Origin: Serilophus lunatus
Taxonomy: Eukaryota > Chordata > Aves > Passeriformes > Eurylaimidae
NCBI GenBank assembly: GCA_013399895.1
Contig: VXBA01002851.1
Location: 399,100 to 463,099 of the forward strand
Direction: 5' to 3'
Length of the DNA stretch: 64,000 nucleotides
Position numbers and translations under genes: made by a program. The notes under the pieces were generated by a model. It was not told the origin of the DNA, did no database searches, and saw nothing but the letters and a program-made list of their open reading frames with translations. Positions 46,801 through 58,800 of this stretch are shown here, one piece after another. Within the stretch, counting starts at the first letter, position 1, and each line of letters begins with the position of its first letter.

Positions 46801-49800
46801 ATTAGAGACGTAGCTTTAAAGAAATTTTTTCACTAACGTGTATAGTGCTGCACTTAGGCAGGAATAGTCAGCTACATAAATATCAGTGGATAATTATCCA
46901 GCTAACATATCTACAGAGGAGGCCATAGGTGATATCTAGTGTATTGTATGTCAGCAGTATTTTTTTTGCAATAAAGACAAATACTGTACCAGTGTATAAA
47001 TAAAGGAGTATTGCCCATTGGCATATGAACTAATCTTTGTTTCACTTGCTATATAATATCCATTTAAAGTTTCTCCTTTCAAGAGAACAAAATGAGAGTC
47101 TAGAGAAGAAATAAAGCTTAAAAAGCCTATACCAAATAGCTGTTAAGGTTTCTTTAGCCTGTATAAAGGAGGACTGGAAGAAAGGAGAAGGAATATGTCT
47201 TCTAATGTATAAAATGGCTGTTCTAGGGTGAAGGAAGTAGTCTTTCTTGATATCTATGGATGATGCACTCTCTTCTCCCTCAGGCAGATTATGTCCAAGT
47301 GGTATTCACAGTGATGGTTCCACCTACACCTAGAAGAGAGCTTGAGAAGGACTGTCAGAAAAATGGAAGCTGATGTTGCATTAACTAGTATTGTAGTAAT
47401 TGTAATGGATAATAGGAATTGATGTTTCCAGCTGTATAGGAAGGAGCCCTGCAGACCAGGCATGATTCAAGTTGCACTAATTTTGATCCAATACCTCCGA
47501 GATACGTAATCTTTGATCTTTTTTGGTGCTCATTTTTCTTTCCTTTGAAACAGAGTGACTGGCCAGAAGGATACCACCTTGCTTCTGCCATGAATTTCCG
47601 TTTCCCACAGTGTGTCCCTATAAGCCTAAAGACTCTTATCCCAAATGCAAGCAACGAAGCAATACAGCTTATGAGTGATATGCTGAACTGGAATCCAAAG
47701 AAGAGACCTACAGCAAGTCAGGTCTGACCACATGAACAACTAAGTATAAGATTGAATCTTTTTGCATTGTTAAAAAATTGTAGATACAGAAACCAATTCA
47801 TTGTCATAATACTGATGGCTACAGAATCATCTCCTCAGTTTGAACACCTTGATGGGAATGAGACTGAGTGATGAAGAGACAAAGTTCTAAACCTGGCTCA
47901 GCAGACATCATAAACTATTCAGTTATTTCTGCAATGTTGTGTTCTCTATTGGCATATTTTAAAACTCCATACAGGATAGAGAAAAGGCTAAACTGTAAGT
48001 TTCCTCAGTTGTGTCTATGAGTCACTTCTGCCACCTTCATTTCCCCCCCGCCCAATCTGTGCCAAGGAGGGTATTGAAAACTAAGCTTTGCTTTTTGTGG
48101 AGCTGCAGATGGAATACAGTACAGAAGAGCTAAGGATTATTTTTACTTGTAGATGGAATGTAAACTATATTAAGTGATAAGGAAGGAACTTTATGAAGAA
48201 CATACCAATAGGTCACAAAGGTCACAATTTTTTCAAATTAATTTAAAAAAAACATATTTCAAGTACCAAAGACGGTTACATTCTGCGGATTTTATTTAAA
48301 TTTTTTATTCATACCTATTGCAATCCTATTTAGAAGGTATAAAAGAGGAATACAATTGGGAAAGAAGGGACATATTACAAGTTATCCTAGGAGGATGTAA
48401 TGTAAGCGATTCAGAAGCAGTTAAGCAGAGGGTACTAAATAGAGCAACCATTTCTATCCACTTCATAAAACATTTCTATTGTACAGCCACTGAGGTCTAT
48501 CTGCAGTCCAGTACTCTGTAGCTCTATACAAAATACTGGATATAAAAACTAGTAACCAGCTTTTACACAAGTGAGTTCTCAAGGAAGCAGCTGCAGCAGC
48601 TGTGCAATCCACAATCAAAAGGAAGAGTTTAATGCATATATATGGTGATGTGTGCAAAGGCAGCAATTCTTGAGTGCAGCTGAGGCAAAACAGCTCTTTG
48701 AGAACTAACAAAGAGTAGGCTCCTACCTAGAAGGAGTAACAGAACGTGCTGTTTTGACATAGGAGGAGGTGTGTTACTAAGATAGTCTGTGCTCTGCATC
48801 CAGGGGGGACATGTAAAGGTCAGAAGAAAAGGAGAAAAATAAACATCTGCCTTAAAACAGACATCAGAGATTTCTAATAAGCACCATGAAGGCACAGCAA
48901 GCACAGTGAATGTATTTTAAAGCAAAACAAAAGCAGGGAAAGCTGGTGATAAAAATGAGGGAGAAACTTTGCTCATTAACATCCTGTAATTGTAAAACCT
49001 GTACGTGGCAATCATCTCACTTCTGTTTTTTTCTTGTTTATTTGTTTGTGGTGTTCGAGTTTTTTATTAATTTTGCGGGTGTTTGTTGTTGGGGTTTTTT
49101 GGGGGAGGAGGGTGTGTTGGGTTTTTTTAGTTGGTTTTTTTGGTTGGTTGGTTTTTGTTCTTTTTTAATTAGAAACCTCAAGCTCTTCCTTGAGCTGCAA
49201 AACATAGTTAGCAGTGGAAATATGTAATAAAGGATGTGGTAAAAGTAATGGGGACTACTTGTTTTAAAATTAAAATTTGTTAGTTCTTGAACATAGAATA
49301 GTGTTGAATGTAAAACAAACCTCAAAACACAGACTCCACAAAATGTAGCACTAAAGGAGGGAAAGAAAGGACATAATGTGTACAAGTGGGTCCGTTTTAC
49401 TAAGCTACCTGATGGGAAGAGTTTGAAATGCAGAACTGCCAATTATCAATACACACTGTTTACATATGATCTCATTATGCATCCCTCTTGCATCTATGCT
49501 GTAAAGCTTGCTCAATTGTTTCAGGAACCTACTCTGATCCTTGTAGAGGTTACCAAAGTCAACTTTTTGAAGTAAAATTAGTCTGTGTATCTTCTTCTTC
49601 AGGCTTTGAAGTATCCTTACTTTCAAGTTGGCCAAATTTTAGGACCTCCTCCACAGTACCTGGAGAAGCAGACTCCTATTAAACCAGTTCAGCCAACAGA
49701 GCCAAAGCCAGCTTTTCCTAAACTCGAAGCTATATCCAAGCCAGAACCTCTGTCTTCGCCTGATTTACCTGACAAAGCACAGCAACAGCCCCTGCCAAAG

Positions 49801-52800
49801 GTTAACCACCAGCCTCTCCAGCAAATTCAGTTGCCACAGAATACAGCAAACCAGCAAGTACCAAAGCAGCAGCATCCACAGGCACAACCATTTTTTCCAA
49901 TTATCAATAAAAACTCATCGCCTGTAAGTTGTCTTCAATAACTACTTAGATGGTTTTATTAAAAGTTTTTAGTATATTCAACCAGGTGATCCTTTGTAAC
50001 TCCCTTGTCATACATTTTATTGGAGGAAATACAAAGAGATAACTAGGGACTAATTGAGGATAAAATGGGCTGCTTATTAAAATTTTACAGCAAGTCAGAA
50101 AAAAGATTGCTTGTAACAATGTGTGTTCATTTGTAATAGCCCTTACTGACATGCTTATGCAGTAATGTTGTGACAACAGCTATGACTTAGTGACCTTTGA
50201 GAAACTATTCACAAAAAACCTGTCAGTATACAACAGAGAAGTGGAAAGGGAGAACTTCTCTTGCCTCATACAGGAATATACCCAAGAAGGTTCATCCAGT
50301 AGTAGAGGTTGAGCACTGAACTAGGTCTGGCACTAGAATGTTCACCTCATTACTTCAGGAAGACTTGAACAATTTAAGGATGACAGTCCAAAAGAACTAC
50401 ACTCAAAATACATGCTGGCATTATTGTTATGTTTTGTACTTCAAGTCATTCTGAGACTATGACCAAAGCAGGTGAAACAGAAGGCGAAAAATTCCCTCAA
50501 AGTCCTTAAGTACTAGTCAGAAAGTAAACTAGATAAAAATACAGAATTTTAGAATGGAATTAAAGCCTTTTTTATTATTTAAAATAGAAACAAGCACCTA
50601 GTGGCCCTTTGAATGCTGCAGTAGGTCCTAAAAGCTGCAGAAGACGATGGGGTCAGACTTTGGTAAAGGCTATGGATAGCTGGGATGACTTGGACGATGC
50701 TGAATTTGGAATGTCATGCTCAAAGAAGCCTAGCATTGCACTGTTACAAGAAAAGAAAAACAAGGAATTTACTTTTAGGTAGGTAATAAAATTCTAAAAT
50801 CCTAACTTCTTTTACTAAAGAATGCCTAGTAGATTTATAGATTAAGAAAATTGCTAAAATTCAAGTCACCAAAATTCTTCAAAAATGTCAAAAGCTGTAT
50901 GAACAGCTTTTGGTGTGGTGTTGATATGGTGCCAGTAATATCCAAAGAGATTCAAATTTGTTTTCAGACTCTATATGGTTTAGGTGTTTGTTGTATCATT
51001 AAGAAACTGTCTGTTTTACTAAAATCAGACATATTAATTTCCTTTGTTGGTTAAGTGGTACTACGTTCTGCCAGTTATCTATATTTACTTTTATTCCATA
51101 GTGTTGGATACACTTTTTTCTTCAAATTCCATGTCAAACTCTCATGAGGTATTAGATTTGCCTGTTAGTTTTTGGAAATAGACTCTGCTGATGGAAGCAG
51201 GATAAGCGAAGAGCACTGTATTATTCAGGCTAAGGTCAGCTTGTGGTATTCTGAGCTGGAGATGTTGGTCACATTGTTTGAAAATTTTGATTTTTTTCAG
51301 TGTGCCAGAACGAAAAGCTTCATGCTGTATCCAGCCAGGAGGGGAAAATAAGGTTCTGACGAGAAATGATTCTGAAAGATCAAATGCATCAGCAAAACAA
51401 TACTATCTAAGACAATCAAGATACCTACCTGGTAAGGTTACAAGTCATATACATATAGAAAATACCAACTGGACATAAGTACATAAAGTACATTCAAACT
51501 TCAGATTTCTCACTGGATTATTTTACTGTTCATAACCAGGCTAAATTTGCAAGTTCTGGACTAAATGCCTTTCCTAGAACATACGTCATTACAACTGATG
51601 CAGAAGTTCATGGCTACATAAACGTGATAGGAGCTCAACATTGCTTGTATACCTTAAAAGTTCACAGGACCTCTTTTGACCAGTAACATATAAAATCTAC
51701 AGTAATAGAAATCCAACATCTCTTAGATTACTAGGAATATATCCTGATTGACCTATAAGGAAGTATATCTGAGGACTAAAGAAACTACATAAATTCTCTT
51801 CATCAGGAGCCACAGTAATAGGACAAGGAGTAATGGGTTCAAACTGAAAGAGGGGGAATATAAATTAGATATTAGGAAGAAATTCTTTGCTGTGAGGGTG
51901 GTGAGACACTGGAACAAGTTACCCAGAGCAGTTGTGTATGTCCCGTTGAAGGTCAGGTAGCATGGGGCTCTGAGCAACCTGGTCTAGTAGGAGGTGTCTC
52001 TGTTCATGGTACGGATTTTGGAACTAGGTATCTTTAAGGTCTGTTCCAACCCAAACCACTCTATGATTTTGCATAAAGAGAGAGAGTGCATATTTGCCAG
52101 TTTTGCAGTGTCAAGAGGTTTTGGAGTTTTTTTGAACCTAAGTTTTGATAAATAGTTACCCTTCTTTGTAGGAAGTGTTTAGAAATATCAACCAGTGGCA
52201 CTGGTAGGAATTCACACACTCACTTCCCTTCTCAAGGCAGTCATCTTTCTTTAAAAATAGATAGCTTAGTCTAAATCTGGGTGCTTTTATCAGGAAAATG
52301 AAATTATGTAATTGCTAGAAATGAGAATGGAAAGGAGAAAGCAAAGAGAATGTTTTCCTTCAGTTAGTATTTTGAATATATACTATAATCAAATTATTTT
52401 CTTGTTATTTGTTACCATGATGGTTTGTACAATTTCAATAAGCATAGAATTAATTTTACCGTAACCCAATTGTGAGAATTTAGGTGGATCACAGAGGAAT
52501 TCCTCATTGACAAGCAAGTTGTTTTGTTACAGTGTATCATTAGTTTGTCAGGAATTCATTAGGGAAGTGATGACTTCTGAATATGAAATCACTTCCTGAA
52601 TGTTAAATAGGATGCCCAGAGACTCTAAGTCCAGACAAAAAGGAAAAGAAAAAAAAATAAGATGAGGAGCTTCCCTATCTAAAGGTAATACAAATGGAAG
52701 GTTCATCTTTTAAGCATGATTCTAATGTCTCTCTGGTTTTCAATGAGAAAGACATAGATGTAAAAAATTAAAGGGAAAAATAACTCCAAGAAGCATATTT

Positions 52801-55800
52801 GCTATTTATCTATATTACTTTAGTTCTGTAACCAGTAGACCTGCAAGCTGTTTTCATGTAGTGTCATCCCATTAACTCTTATAATGCTTATAACATGCTG
52901 CAGTAACAAGAACTTCTTTGTTCTACTTTTCAACTTAACCCTTGAAGAAACAGTTTCTTTTCAGTCTTGAGAACCCTAGTTTTTGATAGGTATTTTTAAC
53001 TTGTGTTAATATTTTTGAGTGACAAAAATACCAATAATGAGATTATGGTTTTATAGAAACCAAGTAACTGTGCTAAAAAGACTTTTAAAGTTCTCTTGAA
53101 AGCATGAAGAATTGTTCTTAAATTATTGTCACTAGTTTTCATGGCTTGGCTTAAAAATCTAACCTAATCAATGCACATTGTTAATTTACATTAATGGTGT
53201 TACATTGCAGCAGAAACAATTCAGTATTGTTCACTGTTCTAAAAATGTCCATTTTTCATTGGTTGAATTATGTTTGAAAATTGATAACATTTATATCATT
53301 TATAGCATTTTCCATCATTTGTTTTCTAAGGAGTAAACCCAAAGAGTGTCTCTTTAGCAGCAGTCAATAAAGAAGGATCACAAGGAACTTGGAAAACGCA
53401 GTTGTTTTCTAAATCACTGGCACATACTGGAGGATTGACTTTCAACAGACATACCACAGGTAAAACTGTAATTTAAAATGGTCACATCATATCTCAGCAT
53501 ACTTTATTTAATTAATTTAGATAACACCATCTGGTTTAACTTCTGTCGTTAGGCTTAGCTTCTAGGCTCTTTTTTTTGCTCTTGGTTTTTCACATATAAA
53601 GCTATGTATTTTACTTTCAGAACATTAAGAATGTATAGACCAGCCTGTCTTTATAAAGTTCAGTCGGGATAAATTTTGTCCATAATCCTCTTTAGACCAT
53701 TAAGTACTGTATTTAAGCAAATAGTTTGACCTCATTACTGCCTGCTCAGTGTGCCATGGAACATTATCAAACAGCAGTGTCACCTATGAAAACAAAATGG
53801 TGAATGGTGTGCTCATAAAAGTGCTGCCTTATATTCTGAACTTGTCTTTTATCAGTTTGCTGGCCTTGTCCTAAATACTTTGCTGCATGAAATGTCCCCT
53901 GTTTTCAGGAACTTTCAGTGACATGCCTTTTGGTAGTATGCTTTGTGAAGTACACCACTATCATTTTAGAGATTGAAGACTGTGACTAGTTAAACACCTA
54001 ATCTAAGATTTCACTGAGGAAAGCACTAGACTCCAGACTAAAATCTATCTTCTCACCACCAAGCCCTATACTTGAAATACATTGTCCTATCTCCATGTTA
54101 TGGCAGGTTACCTTGTTAACAACTCTGCAGCCATTGTCCAGCTAGCATGAGTCACTCTCAAATACTTTAATGCCAGTAAATCAGCCAGATTTACATGCTT
54201 GTACAGAAGGAACGTCAGAAGTTTGTTTACTTGCAAATGCTGCACCCCTTTTTAACAGAACTTTAGTAGCCATTCTGCAGTTTCAACAAACCAGATTTTC
54301 CCCTCTGAAAGTCAGCTGACCTGAAGCTGTTCATCTGAATTGATGCACAAGATTTTAAAAAGTGGAAAAATATCAGCACCTTCCAGAATTTTTGATGGAC
54401 TAGAAGCACCTTTTTAAAGCAATCATCATGTGTACCTTTTTGTTTTCTGAAACACAGAGGCATAATCTTGCAAGGGAATCAGACATAAAAAGGCAAAGAG
54501 CTGCTTCCAAAAGTATGCATCAATAAACTAGAACTGCACTGAACTGCACTGAAAATAAAATTAAGATGAATGCTAATGGTAGAAATCCCACTTTTGTGTT
54601 ACTACCAAAAATTTAAAGAAAAAAACCCCCACAACTCATTTTTTGATGTTTCAAAATACCTGGTATTATTTGCATCAGTAATTTAAATTGCATGTAATGT
54701 TTCATTTACTGGGAAGACAGCAACATTTAAGGCTGACGTACATGAAACCAGGATAGTTAGATCATGGAAATACAACACACGTAAATTATGTATGTTTTAT
54801 TTTTTCATATTGACAAACTGCAAGTTGACACTGTGCTGTGTTTAAATAACTATGTATAGTTTATCTAAGGTTTTTTTTCTTTTTTCATTATCTACAACAT
54901 TGCTCTAAGGTAAACTAAGATAAGAGCAAATAGTTACAAATGCTTTAATGATGACAAATGCTATTTTATGGTCAGTCAACTTTGCAGATATGACCAAGTG
55001 CTTAAACTTGTGATTTATGTATTTGTGTGACTGTAATGCGGTTGCATTGTTGGTAAAGATATTTTTATTCCATTATTAGACAGGACCTTGTAAAGTAACT
55101 TCTTAGAGCAACATTTCTTGCTTAAGAAAACAAAAATGAGACATTACAGACACTTCAGATATTCATTCTCGCTTGCTTTTTTTCCTCCTCATTTCTTCTA
55201 CATCACCTAAACAGGTTCTTCATCCCCTTCTTCTACAGTTATGTCTATCTTTTTCTTCCTCTCGTTTTCCTTGCCTGCAGATGAGAACTTAATTCTTCCT
55301 ATTGAAAAGTTATCATGCAAAGAATGGTTGAATGAAAAATTAGAGGATCCAAAAGGTAATTTATAGTAATTATAGCCTGGTTCTTTGCACATGTCCTATT
55401 TATGTTTTACAGTCTCTTGTAAAAAAATTACACTTATAATGCAGGTTCCCGAGTTGTAATTTTTTTTGTCAAACCTTGCTCTCTTCATCCTTCTGGATTC
55501 TTGGCACTTACTGTGCTTTAAAGGACAGTGAATATTTTATTGCTCTAATTATAATCCACAGCAGGTCACTGCACAGTAGCTGGATAACAGTGAAGAAGTG
55601 ATCCTAAAGCAGCACATGCATTTCTCCTGAAGGACTGCTTGTTCATGACAGCACGGGGATTAGCACCATTTCCTGCATTTGGATTCTCTACCTGTTACAC
55701 GGATTTTAGAGTGCTGCCCTTGAACAGATTTTGGCAGAGTTGCCTTAGTGTAAGAGGGTAGAAACTCAGAATTCCAGACAGCCTAGTTTGTGTCTAAACC

Positions 55801-58800
55801 CACTGTTGACTGTGAGCATTGTAAAGCTGCTGGAATGTTTCACCTTCCTCCCAGTTCCTGACCCCTCTGGTGTTTACTACCCATGTGACACATCTCACTG
55901 CAAATATTAGTAAGGTTTTTTGAACTCACTACCCACCTCAAACAATTCAATTACCTTGTTCTTTATGAACAATCAGGTATGTGTTGTTTGAGATAGGGGG
56001 TATGGCCTGGGCCACCCTTAGATTGCTGACATCATGGCAATGACAGCTTGCCTGTACACCTGCTGCCAGACCACCTGGATGCCTGATGGACGAATACTTC
56101 TATAGCAAGAATCCCTTCTTTTGTATGGCACTGCTCAGAGGTAAGAAACAGTGCTTTTAAATATGATGCTTTTTAATTTGTACCTATTCTGTTACTTTAT
56201 ATTAAACTTTTTTTTCTCCTTCCTTTGTTCTCAGCCAACGAAAGATCACCCCTCCAGACTTCTCTGTTTCACCCAGACTGTTCATCCTGGCTGCACTTTT
56301 TGATTTCCTGCAGAAGAATTCATAAAGGATATTGTACATTGAGAGGTAAGGAAAAGCAAAATATGGTTGAACAATTTTTAGCAGATAGGCAGCTTTGCTG
56401 AGCTCTAGAAAAGAAGCAGACAGACGTAGTCTTTTTTAGGTTGTATTAATTGAGGCCTGTCATGTTCTTATTTTCAGAATTCTCAGAATTTTAAAGAACG
56501 CTGTTGAGCTGTCAAGAGCTATAAGCTACTCCAAATAGTTAGGAACTAGGGGAAGAGGAGAATGTGTGTGTATGTCCATGGGCAGGTGAATGAACCACTA
56601 AAACTGTGTTGTTTTGGTTTTCAGGCAAATTCCTGGAAAGGAAGAACAACTTAAACACTACAAGAAAGTTAAATTTTATTGGAATGCTTCATTAAAGTTG
56701 TATTTTTCACCAGTTGTATTATTGCATCATTCTTTACTGTGGAAACTGGCATCAAGTGGGTAGAAGAAAGCTACTGAGTTTTCAACAAAACTGAGTTAGC
56801 TGAATGCTTTTTGCTAGTGCTCCAGAACAGGGAGGTTGGCAAGGGCACAATGCAGGTGTAATTAGCTGAGGATACCTACTTGAGGTTGTAGATGACCACT
56901 TTTGAAGCTTACAGATCCACTGCTCTGACCTCTGAAATAATCACAGAGGACTTGTGAGTGTTTTTATGAAGAGGAATATTACGGGATTGCACAAAGGCCA
57001 GAGATTTAGGAGACAAAAACTGTCAAAGCAGATACTGCGTGTTTTACTGCAACTACCATTGAAACTATAGTGAATAGGCTCATACTTGATTAAGGTCAAA
57101 CTAAACTGTGTATGGCCTTGTACTTCAAAAATACAGCATTAGTGAACACAGACCACTAGAGAAAAGCATTGTGCCGGCACGGTCTTAACACTGCTACAAG
57201 TGATGACAAACATGAAGAAGGTAAGAAATTTTCTTGGAGCAAGGATTCTAAGTATTGTAACAGAGCCCTTTTCCACTGGACACTAATTTCAGTACTAATT
57301 TTGCGCGCACATGCATGCTTCACAGCTTCCAAATGAGGATGGTTATGTGAACCTTCTCAATTTAGCACTGCTTTAAAGAAAGATCTAGACCAAAACTACT
57401 CATAATATTATAGCCAGGGTTAAAGAAAGAGGTTATTTGGGTCTGACCTTTACAGCAGGCCTTTAGCTATGGAACTGGAAGTGAACTTCCAAGTGGTGCA
57501 CCACTTCCCACAAGAGAAGGTGTGTTCTATTCTTTTAGATAGGTTTAGGCCAAACATGAGCACAAGAGTAGGGCTGAGTGCTAGTTTTCCAATACTGACA
57601 TGCTTAAACCAGCTTCCCATAAAGCAGGTAGCTGTAAGCAAAAGGTAAGATCTCACCTTTCTCTAGAACTCGGTGTAAAGCTTTCTATGTGGTCTTAAGT
57701 TTAATGAAAGTACTGACGAAATGCTTATCCTGCTCTGTTGTCTTTATTTTTGCTGAATTCCTTCTTGCAAGCCTGCTGCATGCTGTAAAGGGTACAACTA
57801 ATATAACAACTAATATACAAAGCAAGAGATTAGCACTAGGGAGCGCTAAGGGAACTTTTGGGGTACTGCAAATATAATTTGAAGTGACTATATAAAATAG
57901 GAAAGGATTTCTGAATGCAACTGAAAATTCTAAAATTCTGTAATGCCAACAGGAAATCCTGGCCTTGTAAGTAGTGCTGCTTACAACCCATCAGGAATAT
58001 ATGCCCCTTCCTTCCATAAAAAAGAGGCTGGGTCAGCTGGACAACGGATACAGCTAGCGCCTATTGATGCACCTGTATCAGGTAAGAAATATCCTTTTAC
58101 CATACATAACCAACACAAAGAGAAATGTTAATTTTCCGTGCTTCCTAAGAGATTTATTAGGCTTTCCTCAAGTTTTATAAAAAAAATTTTATGGCATTAA
58201 TTGTTCTTAACATAAGTGTACTGAATGTAGGTGTCTAGAGGCAGTCCTGGCAGCTAGGGAAACTATTGCTGCTAATACTTGTTAAGTAAAAAACATTACA
58301 AAAGGTGCAAACCTTTTGCAATTCTAGAAGGTTTGGATCCTTTGCTATAAACTACTGTTCATTAGGGATGATGGGCTAAGCAGAATTGTAAAAATAGGTT
58401 AACTCCACAACTCTATAGTAAATGGGCATGTAGACTGGACTCCATTCATCTTGTACAAACGATGTGAAATCTGTTTTGAATGTAACCTTGCATCCTCTAC
58501 AGTATGGATCACATTCTGATCACCTTCTTTGTTGGTATGTTTCCAACTCAGAGAAGATGAACAGGAGTGCTCAGGATGCAGGGGAAACTGCCTTGTGAGT
58601 GAAAATTTGGAGCTTTTGTCCAAACCCATCAGCACACTTCTCCAGTTACTAAAGGGGAAATAGCAAGGCCCTAAACTAATGGTGAACTGTTTAACCAAAG
58701 GGCCTATGGCACACCAATCTGACATGGTCCTGCTTAATAATATTGTCTTTTTGCTCATGTGCTCTTTTGAGCTAACTGTTCTCCTTAGCAACTTGCAAGT

